Source: Arenicola marina (taxonomy: Eukaryota > Annelida > Polychaeta > Arenicolidae). Taken from it: a stretch of DNA of 64,000 bases. Shown piece by piece: positions 10,170 to 22,054 of the stretch. Every line of letters starts with the position of its first letter. The first letter of the stretch is position 1. The position numbers and the translations under genes were made by a program. Below the pieces are notes generated by a model. It saw only the letters and a program-made list of their open reading frames with translations, was not told where the DNA came from and did not search any database. The stretch spans positions 35,415,759 through 35,479,758 of the forward strand of contig OZ025249.1 in the NCBI GenBank assembly GCA_964019135.1, in the 5' to 3' direction.

Positions 10170-13100
10170 CAGGCATGTGGCTGGCTACCCAGACACCTCG
10201 CGCTCATACAGCAGACATGTGGCTGGCTACCCAGACACCTCGCGCTCATACAGCAGGCATGTGGCTGGCTACCCAGACACCTCGCGCTCATACAGCAGGC
10301 ATGTGGCTGGCTACCCAGACACCTCGCCCTCATACAGCGGGCATGTGGCTGGCTACCCAGACACCTCGCCCTCATACAGCGGGCATGTGGCTGGCTACCC
10401 AGACACCTCGCGCTCATACAGCAGGCATGTGGCTGGCTACCCAGACACCTCGCGCTCATACAGCAGGCATGTGGCTGGCTACCCAGACACCTCGCGCTCA
10501 TACAGCAGGCATGTGGCTGGCTACCCAGACACCTCGCGCTCATACAGCAGGCATGTGGCTGGCTACCCAGACACCTCGCCCTCATACAGCGGGCATGTGG
10601 CTGGCTACCCAGACACCTCGCCCTCATACAGCGGGCATGTGGCTGGCTACCCAGACACCTCGCGCTCATACAGCAGGCATGTGGCTGGCTACCCAGACAC
10701 CTCGCCCTCATACAGCAGGCATGTGGCTGGCTACCCAGACACCTCGCCCTCATACAGCGGGCATGTGGCTGGCTACCCAGACACCTCGCCCTCATACAGC
10801 AGGCATGTGGCTGGCTACCCAGACACCTCGCCCTCATACAGCGGGCATGTGGCTGGCTACCCAGACACCTCGCGCTCATACAGCAGGCATGTGGCTGGCT
10901 ACCCAGACACCTCGCCCTCATACAGCAGGCATGTGGCTGGCTACCCAGACACCTCGCCCTCATACAGCAGGCATGTGGCTGGCTACCCAGACACCTCGCC
11001 CTCATACAGCAGGCATGTGGCTGGCTACCCAGACACCTCGCCCTCATACAGCAGGCATGTGGCTGGCTACCCAGACACCTCGCCCTCATACAGCGGGCAT
11101 GTGGCTGGCTACCCAGACACCTCGCCCTCATACAGCGGGCATGTGGCTGGCTACCCAGACACCTCGCGCTCATACAGCAGGCATGTGGCTGGCTACCCAG
11201 ACACCTCGCCCTCATACACAGGCATGTGGCTGGCTACCCAGACACCTCGCCCTCATACAGCAGGCATGTGGCTGGCTACCCAGACACCTCGCCCTCATAC
11301 AGCAGGCATGTGGCTGGCTACCCAGACACCTCGCCCTCATACAGCAGGCATGTGGCTGGCTACCCAGACACCTCGCCCTCATACAGCAGGCATGTGGCTG
11401 GCTACCCAGACACCTCGCCCTCATACAGCGGGCATGTGGCTGGCTACCCAGACACCTCGCCCTCATACAGCGGGCATGTGGCTGGCTACCCAGACACCTC
11501 GCGCTCATACAGCAGACATGTGGCTGGCTACCCAGACACCTCGCGCTCATACAGCAGGCATGTGGCTGGCTACCCAGACACCTCGCGCTCATACAGCAGG
11601 CATGTGGCTGGCTACCCAGACACCTCGCCCTCATACAGCGGGCATGTGGCTGGCTACCCAGACACCTCGCCCTCATACAGCGGGCATGTGGCTGGCTACC
11701 CAGACACCTCGCGCTCATACAGCAGGCATGTGGCTGGCTACCCAGACACCTCGCGCTCATACAGCAGGCATGTGGCTGGCTACCCAGACACCTCGCGCTC
11801 ATACAGCAGGCATGTGGCTGGCTACCCAGACACCTCGCGCTCATACAGCAGGCATGTGGCTGGCTACCCAGACACCTCGCCCTCATACAGCGGGCATGTG
11901 GCTGGCTACCCAGACACCTCGCCCTCATACAGCGGGCATGTGGCTGGCTACCCAGACACCTCGCGCTCATACAGCAGGCATGTGGCTGGCTACCCAGACA
12001 CCTCGCCCTCATACAGCAGGCATGTGGCTGGCTACCCAGACACCTCGCCCTCATACAGCAGGCATGTGGCTGGCTACCCAGACACCTCGCCCTCATACAG
12101 CGGGCATGTGGCTGGCTACCCAGACACCTCGCGCTCATACAGCAGGCATGTGGCTGGCTACCCAGACACCTCGCCCTCATACAGCAGGCATGTGGCTGGC
12201 TACCCAGACACCTCGCCCTCATACAGCAGGCATGTGGCTGGCTACCCAGACACCTCGCCCTCATACAGCAGGCATGTGGCTGGCTACCCAGACACCTCGC
12301 CCTCATACAGCAGGCATGTGGCTGGCTACCCAGACACCTCGCCCTCATACAGCGGGCATGTGGCTGGCTACCCAGACACCTCGCCCTCATACAGCGGGCA
12401 TGTGGCTGGCTACCCAGACACCTCGCGCTCATACAGCAGGCATGTGGCTGGCTACCCAGACACCTCGCCCTCATACAGCAGGCATGTGGCTGGCTACCCA
12501 GACACCTCGCCCTCATACAGCAGGCATGTGGCTGGCTACCCAGACACCTCGCCCTCATACAGCAGGCATGTGGCTGGCTACCCAGACACCTCGCCCTCAT
12601 ACAGCAGGCATGTGGCTGGCTACCCAGACACCTCGCCCTCATACAGCAGGCATGTGGCTGGCTACCCAGACACCTCGCCCTCATACAGCGGGCATGTGGC
12701 TGGCTACCCAGACACCTCGCCCTCATACAGCGGGCATGTGGCTGGCTACCCAGACACCTCGCGCTCATACAGCAGGCATGTGGCTGGCTACCCAGACACC
12801 TCGCCCTCATACAGCAGGCATGTGGCTGGCTACCCAGACACCTCGCCCTCATACAGCAGGCATGTGGCTGGCTACCCAGACACCTCGCGCTCATACAGCA
12901 GGCATGTGGCTGGCTACCCAGACACCTCGCGCTCATACAGCAGGCATGTGGCTGGCTACCCAGACACCTCGCCCTCATACAGCAGGCATGTGGCTGGCTA
13001 CCCAGACACCTCGCCCTCATACAGCAGGCATGTGGCTGGCTACCCAGACACCTCGCGCTCATACAGCAGACATGTGGCTGGCTACCCAGACACCTCGCCC

Positions 13101-14833
13101 TCATACAGCGGGCATGTGGCTGGCTACCCAGACACCTCGCCCTCATACAGCAGGCATGTGGCTGGCTACCCAGACACCTCGCGCTCATACAGCAGGCATG
13201 TGGCTGGCTACCCAGACACCTCGCGCTCATACAGCAGGCATGTGGCTGGCTACCCAGACACCTCGCCCTCATACAGCGGGCATGTGGCTGGCTACCCAGA
13301 CACCTCGCCCTCATACAGCGGGCATGTGGCTGGCTACCCAGACACCTCGCGCTCATACAGCAGGCATGTGGCTGGCTACCCAGACACCTCGCGCTCATAC
13401 AGCAGGCATGTGGCTGGCTACCCAGACACCTCGCGCTCATACAGCGGGCATGTGGCTGGCTACCCAGACACCTCGCCCTCATACAGCAGGCATGTGGCTG
13501 GCTACCCAGACACCTCGCCCTCATACAGCGGGCATGTGGCTGGCTACCCAGACACCTCGCCCTCATACAGCAGGCATGTGGCTGGCTACCCAGACACCTC
13601 GCGCTCATACAGCGGGCATGTGGCTGGCTACCCAGACACCTCGCGCTCATACAGCAGGCATGTGGCTGGCTACCCAGACACCTCGCCCTCATACAGCGGG
13701 CATGTGGCTGGCTACCCAGACACCTCGCCCTCATACAGCGGGCATGTGGCTGGCTACCCAGACACCTCGCCCTCATACAGCAGGCATGTGGCTGGCTACC
13801 CAGACACCTCGCCCTCATACAGCGGGCATGTGGCTGGCTACCCAGACACCTCGCCCTCATACAGCGGGCATGTGGCTGGCTACCCAGACACCTCGCCCTC
13901 ATACAGCAGGCATGTGGCTGGCTACCCAGACACCTCGCCCTCATACAGCGGGCATGTGGCTGGCTACCCAGACACCTCGCCCTCATACAGCGGGCATGTG
14001 GCTGGCTACCCAGACACCTCGCCCTCATACAGCAGGCATGTGGCTGGCTACCCAGACACCTCGCCCTCATACAGCAGGCATGTGGCTGGCTACCCAGACA
14101 CCTCGCCCTCATACAGCAGGCATGTGGCTGGCTACCCAGACACCTCGCCCTCATACAGCAGGCATGTGGCTGGCTACCCAGACACCTCGCCCTCATACAG
14201 CGGGCATGTGGCTGGCTACCCAGACACCTCGCCCTCATACAGCAGGCATGTGGCTGGCTACCCAGACACCTCGCGCTCATACAGCGGGCATGTGGCTGGC
14301 TACCCAGACACCTCGCGCTCATACAGCAGGCATGTGGCTGGCTACCCAGACACCTCGCCCTCATACAGCGGGCATGTGGCTGGCTACCCAGACACCTCGC
14401 CCTCATACAGCGGGCATGTGGCTGGCTACCCAGACACCTCGCCCTCATACAGCAGGCATGTGGCTGGCTACCCAGACACCTCGCCCTCATACAGCGGGCA
14501 TGTGGCTGGCTACCCAGACACCTCGCCCTCATACAGCGGGCATGTGGCTGGCTACCCAGACACCTCGCCCTCATACAGCAGGCATGTGGCTGGCTACCCA
14601 GACACCTCGCCCTCATACAGCGGGCATGTGGCTGGCTACCCAGACACCTCGCCCTCATACAGCGGGCATGTGGCTGGCTACCCAGACACCTCGCCCTCAT
14701 ACAGCAGGCATGTGGCTGGCTACCCAGACACCTCGCCCTCATACAGCAGGCATGTGGCTGGCTACCCAGACACCTCGCCCTCATACAGCAGGCATGTGGC
14801 TGGCTACCCAGACACCTCGCGCTCATACAGCAG
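10170..14833. repeat. 42-bp minisatellite, about 111 units, with higher-order structure
   Basis: The unit is GGCATGTGGCTGGCTACCCA followed by 22 more bases (GACACCTCG..CTCATACAGC.). Nearly all variation sits at two places: CGCGCTC versus CGCCCTC, and AGCAGGC versus AGCGGGC, with a rare AGCAGAC. Because 42 is divisible by three and the unit has no stop in several frames, very long frames run through it on both strands. One unit near 11215 is 41 bp long and swaps the frames. Reading units by variant shows two higher-order duplications: an offset of 1,301 bp in the left part, and two adjacent 16-unit (672-bp) blocks at about 13490-14833. The long frames are by-products of unit length: they start outside the array without a good ATG context and encode only the repeat. 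Confidence 0.97.
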
Positions 14834-15213
14834 CCAATGCCACGAGCATGATGTCGAACCTTTCACATCAGCAACGATATTGATCTATCACAAAAACGTG
14901 AATTAGCGAAATAAAATAATTGTACGTTGTGCCTGGATCTCGACTTGACCAGATGGGTCGGGAACATTACGCAGTCCACGGCGTTGGTCTGACTCATACA
15001 CAAACACCAGTCATCATGAACGTTTCACATTTCGCTACCCTACATTCACATCAGTCACAATAAAGGTCGACTCTTAAGTATAGAAAATATATAAATACAA
15101 TTATCTGGCCGTTTGCCTCACACAAATGACTTAATTTGCCACAAGAACGTACACCGCGTTCGGACTATGATACAAAGCGGCCATGCTATATATAGTTAAC
15201 GCTTGAAGAAGAC
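14834..15213. other. Short spacer, probable 3'UTR of the nucleotidyltransferase gene
   Basis: Non-repetitive sequence between the array and the TAG of the minus-strand gene. It is where that gene's 3'UTR must begin. No strong minus-strand AATAAA is visible, so the transcript end is not placed. Confidence 0.35.
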
Positions 15214-15369
15214 CTATGTCTTCCAACCCCTCACACGCAGCAACCACTGGGTCAGGAAGTCATAATGCGCCAGTTCAGGCAGACGTCTGGTGCGATCGCT
15301 GAGTCTCACGCGCAGGGACAGAATAGCTTTCTCGGCTCGCAGATACAAGGCGTCCGGATGGAAGTCACC
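15214..15369 (-). CDS. Nucleotidyltransferase gene, exon 13 and stop
   Basis: 156 bp, acceptor CCGCGCAG/GGTGAC. Encodes GDFHPDALYLRAEKAIL through LTQWLLRVRGWKT, then TAG. Confidence 0.85.
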   Translation of the reverse strand, partial: GDFHPDALYLRAEKAILSLRVRLSDRTRRLPELAHYDFLTQWLLRVRGWKT

Positions 15370-18300
15370 CTGCGCGGACAGATGACTCCAGTTGTAACAT
15401 GGCAACAAGAAAACCAACACAGACCGCGAACTCCTTAATGAAATAAAGATGAAGAGATTATTGATATATTTACATATACTTATTATTAAAGTGAACGTGA
15501 GTTAATGCTTGGGAGGATCTAGCATCTCAAAAGAGGGGATGGGCATGTGTCGATCCCGCGAGAACAGAATGGCCCACCATGACGTGCTCTGGTTTGAGAA
15601 ACTGAATTGTAACGCCAATCTAGGCATCCAGTAAGTAATAACCACAACCTATCGACAGGTCATCGATGCGACGACTGCGGTAAGCTTGGTCGGTCACAGA
15701 TAGGCTTATTTGGCGCAAATGCCGCATAAATTACTTAAACCACGACAAAAACTGCAAATCCATCGTCTTTCGCAGACGGACGGATGCCAACCATAAGTCG
15801 ATCCTAATTAACTTAAATACCGATAAGTCAATACCGAATGTAATGGACGCTGGGTAGTGGTCTAAGCAACGTCTGATCACCCAGACCGGCTACAGGCTAC
15901 ACGTCTTATTTACCCCGAAGGCTGGTTTGCTGCGCCTCGGCCCCAACCAAATACATTGCAATTCGAGACTACAAATAGTGTTGTCCCAGCACTAATTGAG
16001 CGGGTAGCAGGAGATGATACTGGTGACATAGGAGGGCATTGTCCCAACACGCACCTGCAGGTCTCCCTCGCGGATCTTCATGATGAACTGGCGCACCTGC
16101 TCCTCACAGCGCACAGGCGGACACTGCCCCCTGGCGAAATACTCCAAGGTGTCTAGCTTGTGGAATATCTGAGAAAACAGTGCGAAAGAAAGCAACTTAA
16201 TCAAACAGGTTATTTACTACACGATTCAGAGATAATGCAATTGTTTTAGCACGAATCACCGACTATTACAATCTTTACGTGGCTATCGAAGGTACGTCTA
16301 ATCCCATAAATGTTTGCACGGCACGGTCATCGAACCTGGGACCCACTCATTTCCAATAGTGGCAGTTGCGTCGTATGGAATCAGCTCTCATCGCCATTTG
16401 CCACATTCAACAATGAATTTACGAGAGTCTCGATCAAAATCCCTTTCATCAGCGCCTGACAAAATACCCAAATAGTCATCTTTTACCTGGTAGAATAGTT
16501 TTCGCTGCTTTCTGAGATCTCCTTTGTATTTCTGGTGTTTGATGTCCGCCATGTTGTTGTGGATCAGGCCGAAGTACTGAAGGATGCCTCGTTCCGTTAA
16601 GAACAGTTCCCGGTGCTTCACCAGTTCCTAGAACATGAACATGATACAGATGATTTTATTTATGAGACTAGCAGGGCTATGGAGTAATAGAATAATTTTA
16701 TATTCTAACTAAGCAACACGGTCATATGTGCATTCAAAAGTATTCAACTTGTCACTACAGATAAAAATAATCGACAGCTGAATAAGTTATTTATTTGAAG
16801 GTGAGAGAAACGTTAACGGATAATTAATGCAATCATGAAAATTGATAAACACAGTTAATAAATACCTTCCATGGATCGCTGGTGTACTCAAGATCATTTG
16901 CAAACAGCAACTGTAATGTTCATTGGAAGTGTGAATCATTCGTGTCGTACAACGATACAGAAGGAAATATTAGGCGCGTAAATATTATATTAAATCAGAA
17001 CAATAGAACAATAAGCCCATGATAACGTCAATTGTTTCATCTGGCAGTATAACACGGTCAGACCTGTTACGAATGAAGCTAACGTAAATAGAAGTTTAAA
17101 TGGAAGCATCTTATTAAGTATAAGTCAAATTAAACAAAAAATAAATAAATACAGACAAGACAGACGGGAGAAGCTGACCTCGAGCATAACGACACTTCCT
17201 TTGAGGACCATTTCACAGAAGAGGCGCACTTCATAAGCTCCATACTCATGGTCCAGGGTCTTCCCTCTTCTTTCAACCGACTCGTCTTGCTTCTTCGTCC
17301 TTGAGATGATGCTCTGTCACGATTGGTTAAGCACAACATTCAAATGTCATCGCATGCAAATTAATATGCTGATATCGACGAAATCAATACTGTAAACGAT
17401 AAGCTCAGCGCGCACTCATTAATGACAGGACCATAAAATCACCCCAGAAAAGCAGTAGAAGTAAAGCGGCTCACGAGTCGTTCGTTTGAGGCTACATTTT
17501 TCTGGGATGTATACTTGCAAACACCGAACACATTGTGTGACGTTACATCCGAATCAGAATGTACAGCTCCCCGAATGACTCTAAGCTGACCTCTATTGGA
17601 TCTGCATACACCACAATATAGTCGGTGTCACTGTCCGCCGTAGCCAGTCCGTACATGTAGCTCCCCGCCCGGGCGACCATTAGAATGTTAGCGGGCAGCA
17701 TCTTAGAGACAGGACCTCCCACGGTCTTCATCAGCGTCAGCAATCGCTGCCTCTCAGAGTCCAACAAACCTTAGGAATTCAACCAGATTCAAATACATAC
17801 GTGAATTACGTTTCGAGTACACTTTACACGGTTTTTTACAAACGATATTACACGAATAAAGGTGGAAGACCCGGTGATGATTCTGTGCCAACGACATTAA
17901 GATAGTAACAGCTGTTACTGAAGTGCATACGCACATTTCTCTCGATGTAACGCCAAATAACTTCATGCAACACATGTTATTTTAGCCAGCATTTATTTAA
18001 AATAAATTCCAATGCATACTCATAAAAAGTAAGAGATGACAAAGATCAGGCATTATAGCTGACGTGAAGTGTACATATAGACATTCATTCCACATCAGTG
18101 ATATAGGGCTTTACTTAGCGGTGTTGGTTCGAAGTCGGCTCCTTTGCGGACAGAGGCCAGCCAACGGCCTATATCCACCTCCATGCTACAGGTCTTCGGA
18201 AAGTTAAAGCCCCGGAGGTGATCGTCAATTTCCACTTTCCATTGCATTAATATCTCAAATAGTTCACTTTTGCAGGATACATCACTCTGCGAGTAAAACA

Positions 18301-21300
18301 AAATATCATGATTAGAACAAAGATCTTTATTTGATAACGCAATAAGTATTTATGTTTAAATGAAAAGATTGAGTCTGATTGAGCTTAATTGTTCTGAAAT
18401 AGAATATATTTTAATTTATATTTATATTTCATTGACGCTTGTTGAAGATGTTTTACCTACTATTTCAGACATAGACCTAAAGAAAGTAACTTGTACATAG
18501 TTTCCGAATATATAAGCCGTATTATGTACATTATGGTACGAGCGGCTCTGTCTAATCACGTACTTCGACCGATTGCATTATGAAGGCTGCGGGACGTTAT
18601 GATCCCGATATCCTTCTGATTGATGGCATATCCATGTCAAAACCACAATGAAGAGCAACATTCAGATCAATCACCTTTTTTACGACAGGCCATTTCATCA
18701 CTCACAGGCCCTAGTAATCACCTTGTATGCCTGCTGCAGCAAAGCAAGTGCCTTTCTGGGGGTAGTCGTTGTCAAATGTGAATCGTTGATTTGTTTAAGA
18801 TGGAGTTCCTTGTTATTCAAAACCTGAGTTGCATGATGCAATAATCTGGAAGCAGACAAGGAAGATTATCAATAGTAATTGTTTTGTGTGATTATTTTAA
18901 TCCCGAGAATTACAAAAATAGGTTCCAACGTGATTGCATGTGTGGGAAAGATATTAATGTAAATTAAATATTATAGAATAAGTAAGATGGAATAAAAAAA
19001 AAAGGAGGCGGTTGTATGTACACTTCAGGAACTTACTTGAAGCTGTCACAAAACATGGTCATAGTGGCGCCATCCTTGCCCTCCTTCAGCCTCATCTGTC
19101 CCGTGTTCTTGTTCTTCTTGGCCACTGACCCCACAGCCTGGCCACGACACTGTTCTACAAACCCTCGAACGGCTGCGTGAAAAGATATATATACATAAAT
19201 ACGGACAGAAGAATAAATTGTTTAGACGTTGGATGTCCAATGGCCACGCATCAGCGCTTGCAGCTGCAATGGCACGGTCGTCCTCTAATCACCATAATTT
19301 TTGGTCTGCGCCATGTCGTGATCCGCGCCATGTGGTGATCCGCGCCATGTGGGAATATTCCCACATGGCGCGGCCATATCGGAATCGTGTGGAATTCAAT
19401 CTCTCTGCATTTTAATAATAATAATAATAATAATAATTATTATTATTATTATTATTATTATGGGATTCCTTCCTACACGGTTCTCGCCTACTTAAATAAA
19501 ACAATTACAATACAATAGCTGGCTCTGTTGGAATACTTCTGATATAGTTTTGGCCTAAATAGAAATTCTGATTTTTTAATGGAACCAAGTTAAATGATTC
19601 AGGCCATGTCTGGTTCTGGCGAATAAAAACCCATTTACCTATCCAGCATTTTTAATAATATTTAGCATCACATTAAATCTTTCCCGCCGACCAATGTTTT
19701 TGTGGTCTTCAGTATAACAGGCTTGGATGGTCCAAAGCAAGTCTAAATTGCCGTTTAATTGTTATTGGCTGCCAAAGGATAGGTGGACTAAGGTCTAATG
19801 CCTTTAACCGCATTGAGCTTTAATCAGTTATGGTTGGGACCGTAACAGTAAAGAGAGTAGCTAAATATATGCCGAGTGTTTCCAGTCTTCCAGGTCAACT
19901 GACTGTTGGGTTGGTGGAGATTTTTTAAATGTCGCGGGATCGCGCAGTTCCCGGTTGCGCTGAATGGGAATTCCGAAAATGCGCAGCGCCAATTCCGAAT
20001 CAGCGCAGATTCCAACTTCACGCGGAACATTTTTACCATCAGAATCTGATGGCGCTGATGCGTGGGATCAAATATCATTGGGCATCCAGCGTCTGAACAA
20101 TTTATTCTTAACGGTTCGTGTAACCGCTTCGCCCGCCACCCCTCCTCTCACACACATCCGGGATGGACCCCCCCCCCCACTCCCCGCTCGCACCCTACAA
20201 TGCACAGCACACTATCACACGTCGTTTCCATCATGCTCGACACTTCAAACCCGAGGCAAGGAATTTCCCCCGCCAACTTGAAGTATCTGGGTAGTCGGAA
20301 TACTGTGGGGTGGAAAGCTTTTTTTCTCAACCATTGTTTCAAAATGGTAATGAGTAACGCAATAACTTCCACATTGTATTTGGGATCGTGGCAGTGGCTC
20401 TTTAATTCTATGTGTATCTATCGTAACATGTGAGCTTTTATAGCAGGAAATAAGGGCACAAACAACGAATTCATACCAAGACACTTCATCCGGGGGACCA
20501 AACGATGGAGCAGGGACCATTCCTCTTCTGTGTGAAATATGGCCGCATCCGGTAGGAAAAGCAGCTCCACAAAACGGACCTGGCCTCGGACGAGGTAGTG
20601 GGCGAAGTGATAAATTTCTACGGCATGAAACCAACCCTGAAAAATAAAAATATATCAACAGGAACGTACGTAAAGTATTATAATGTCTTATTGGTATTAT
20701 CATTCCGCTCTTCATGCGAAGATAAGGTAATACGTACCAGCCAGTCAGTGATTAATATCTACATACAAGTAGAATTTATACGTCTGGTGCACTAATCGAT
20801 GGACACCTGTCTTATTGTTAATATCTTTTAATATCAATCTCAGATTTAATACATGCATATGTAATGATGATAGACATTACTATGGTTAGGAATGTAACTG
20901 CTGACATGTTCTGTAATATCCACATGAGATGTTGTAATATTCATCGTCTTGATCTTGCAACGTTTCCACTAGTTTTCCTTAATATGATCAATTTTAAACA
21001 TATGCAGAATATGAAATTATGTTTGTATTGCATGGCTGTTACTTTGTCAATGATTTCACTCTCTCCCTGCTTGAGATGATGGTTGACAGGGGAGAAGAAC
21101 TGTTCGTCCTTGTTGATGTACACCACAAAGACAGAGTTGTGCATTGCCTGGCGGCCCCTGTCATCCTGTGTGGCCCAGTACCAGGGACACGTCACCATGG
21201 CAGCAAAGATCACTTTTCTACACGTTCCTACAATAAAATAAAACATTATCAGTAATAGTTTACTAACCCATGACAAATGAAGTAAAATAAAACAAATATA

Positions 21301-22054
21301 CTTCAAACCATTTAAAAAGCACATAAAAAGACATAAAGATATATGTATATGATAATATGATATAAAGATCACTTTTACAGGTTTACAGGGTAGGGGTAGA
21401 AAACCCATGAATGGCACTTCATATCCTTCAAAGCCCTAAACCATATGCTTATGCCTCAAGACTAAATTTCAAAGTTAGCATACCTTCAAATGAGTTTATA
21501 ACTAAAGCCTTCAAAGAACTTTGCACTTCTGTATTCATGGATCCAGGTACATGGCTCAACACAATATTCTTTAACTTCTGAAAGGCTTCTCCTTTCTCTT
21601 GAACAGAAACTGGCTGAAAGGTCACTGCTGTTCCTTCCAATTGACTCTTCACAACCTTTAAACATTCCATGCTTTCTTGCGACTTCTTAAAAGCTACAAC
21701 AGAAGAAAACTAAGTATAGGAATCAATATTAGCTACCAGTATGATGAGAATTACCAGTACATTATATAAATGATATAATTCTAGTCATATCTATAAACAA
21801 TATTACCATCATAATAATTAATTATCCTTAGATTTATTTATAATAGTTATAACTTAAAATTGTAATTAATCTAATTGAGCCTGATATATATCTTCATTAT
21901 ACCTTTACATATAATTTATATAAATATTCAAACCTTTAATATGAGATTCTGCCTGGTTCTTATTAAGCCGTATTATCAACTTTTCAGTCGACTGCAGGGC
22001 ATTGGTGGCAAATTGGAGCATTTCAGCACCATCATCATCTTCAATATCATCCAT
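15214..22054 (-). CDS. Tandem RlaP-type nucleotidyltransferase, 13 coding exons, ~635 aa
   Basis: Thirteen exons join in phase from an ATG at 22054-22052 (G at -3, G at +4) to a TAG at 15214. The C-terminal domain (about residues 370-635) has the polymerase-beta-superfamily signature GSYMYGLATADSDTD (GS at about 405-406, Asp 417 and 419), then EVRLF..LKG..VMLELLF and W.EL..HRELFL, which is the pattern of the RlaP/PF10127 nucleotidyltransferases. The N-terminal domain (about 105-340) repeats the same order of segments (VRFVELLF, EEEWSLLHRL) but has TCPWYW and HNS where GS and the Asp pair should be, so it is predicted to be catalytically dead. Residues 1-105 are acidic then helical, with no known domain. 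Bacterial RlaP proteins occur in RNA-repair contexts; the substrate of this animal form is unknown. No signal peptide, so probably intracellular. Domain assignment is firm, activity is inferred. Confidence 0.85.
16055..16168 (-). CDS. Nucleotidyltransferase gene, exon 12
   Basis: 114 bp, acceptor GTTTTCTCAG, donor CTGCAG/GTGCGT. Encodes IFHKLDTLEYFARGQCPP and VRQFIMKIREGDLQ. Phase 0 at both ends. Confidence 0.85.
16320..16400 (-). repeat. Possible tRNA-like (SINE) fragment
   Basis: Minus strand carries GGGTCCCAGGTTCGATGACC, a good RNA polymerase III box B. No convincing box A or tRNA fold was found, so this is at best a 3' half of a tRNA-derived repeat within an intron. Confidence 0.2.
16487..16627 (-). 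CDS. Nucleotidyltransferase gene, exon 11
   Basis: 141 bp, acceptor ATGTTCTAG, donor TACCAG/GTAAAA. Encodes ELVKHRELFLTERGILQYF, GLIHNNMADIKHQ and a basic helix ending KLFYQ. Confidence 0.88.
16866..16910 (-). CDS. Nucleotidyltransferase gene, exon 10 (45 bp micro-exon)
   Basis: Fifteen codons, LLFANDLEYTSDPWK, between acceptor CATTACAG and donor GGAAG/GTATTT. Family conservation across both junctions (LELLF and DPWKEL) supports it. Confidence 0.85.
17179..17299 (-). CDS. Nucleotidyltransferase gene, exon 9
   Basis: 121 bp, acceptor ATCTCAAG, donor CTCGAG/GTCAGC. Encodes KTLDHEYGAYEVRLFCEMVL and KGSVVMLE. The acceptor tract is weak; it is fixed by frame continuity. Confidence 0.78.
17547..17769 (-). 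CDS. Nucleotidyltransferase gene, exon 8 (active-site exon)
   Basis: 223 bp, acceptor TTCCTAAG, donor CGGAT/GTAACG. Encodes the catalytic motif GSYMYGLATADSDTD and the following strand YIVVYADP. The donor is chosen because it gives the phase exon 9 needs; an upstream GAG/GTCAGC would break the frame. Confidence 0.85.
18115..18286 (-). CDS. Nucleotidyltransferase gene, exon 7
   Basis: 172 bp, acceptor TTTACTCGCAG, donor GCTAA/GTAAAG. Encodes the end of domain 1 (SELFEILMQWKVEIDDHL, DIGRWLASVRKG), which parallels the C-terminus of the whole protein. Confidence 0.85.
18722..18845 (-). CDS. Nucleotidyltransferase gene, exon 6
   Basis: 124 bp, acceptor CTGCTTCCAG, donor ACAAG/GTGATT. Encodes LLHHATQVLNNKEL to ALALLQQAYK, the helical C-terminal part of domain 1. 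Confidence 0.82.
19037..19172 (-). CDS. Nucleotidyltransferase gene, exon 5
   Basis: 136 bp, acceptor TTTTCACGCAG, donor TTCAA/GTAAGT. Encodes VRGFVEQCRGQAVG, a Lys-rich loop, then GATMTMFCDSFK. Separated from exon 4 by an intron holding a DNA transposon. Confidence 0.85.
19341..19372. repeat. Perfect 32-bp palindrome
   Basis: CGCGCCATGTGGGAAT is followed directly by its exact reverse complement, with no loop. Two further direct copies of the half-site (GATCCGCGCCATGT) precede it. It lies inside the transposon. Confidence 0.95.
19413..19460. repeat. Palindromic (TAA)n/(TTA)n microsatellite
   Basis: A run of TAA triplets turns at its centre into a run of ATT triplets, giving a fully self-complementary tract of about 48 bp that could extrude as a cruciform. 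Confidence 0.95.
20477..20636 (-). CDS. Nucleotidyltransferase gene, exon 4
   Basis: 160 bp, acceptor TTTTTCAG, donor CTTG/GTATGA. Encodes GWFHAVEIYHFAHYLVRG, VRFVELLFLPDAAIF and EEEWSLLHRLVPRMK, clearly parallel to exons 9-11 of the second domain. Confidence 0.85.
21043..21227 (-). CDS. Nucleotidyltransferase gene, exon 3 (degenerate catalytic core)
   Basis: 185 bp, acceptor ATTGTAG, donor GACAAA/GTAACA. Encodes KVIFAAMVTCPWYWATQDD and SVFVVYINKDEQFF, the position-equivalent of the GS...DxD core in the second domain but without those residues. Confidence 0.82.
21484..21693 (-). CDS. Nucleotidyltransferase gene, exon 2
   Basis: 210 bp, acceptor TGTTGTAG, donor GAAG/GTATGC. Encodes a helical linker (AFKKSQESMECLKVV... 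to INSFEG) before the first nucleotidyltransferase domain. Phases match both neighbours. Confidence 0.85.

Larger units (their letters stand above)
19209..20109. mobile_element. Non-autonomous DNA transposon with terminal inverted repeats
   Basis: AAGAATAAATTG at 19209 is matched by CAATTTATTCTT ending at 20109. The inverted match runs inward about 60 bp (TTTAGACGTTGGATGTCCAATG against CATTGGGCATCCAGCGTCTG, then CACGCATCAGCGC) with a few mismatches and one short indel. It is about 900 bp long and has no transposase; a short plus-strand frame near 19930-20095 is unassigned. No clear target-site duplication was seen. It lies in the intron between exons 4 and 5 of the nucleotidyltransferase gene. 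Confidence 0.7.

Noticed and set aside
10170-14833. CRISPR-like array
   Set aside because: Units abut without spacers and the DNA is animal; the other arrays here (49880, 51007, 62960) are also plain tandem repeats.
10106-14906. Four very long open frames (up to 1,581 codons) on both strands with a 14-residue repeat (GMWLATQTPRPHTA and its frame-shadows)
   Set aside because: They arise because the 42-bp unit is a multiple of three and lacks stops in several frames. Frames are open on both strands at once, switch at the single 41-bp unit, and have no unique sequence with coding character.
19929-20095. Short frame MSRDRAVPGCAEWEF... resembling a Cys/His DNA-binding domain of a transposase
   Set aside because: Too few conserved Cys/His positions and no downstream catalytic region; left as unassigned interior of the TIR element.
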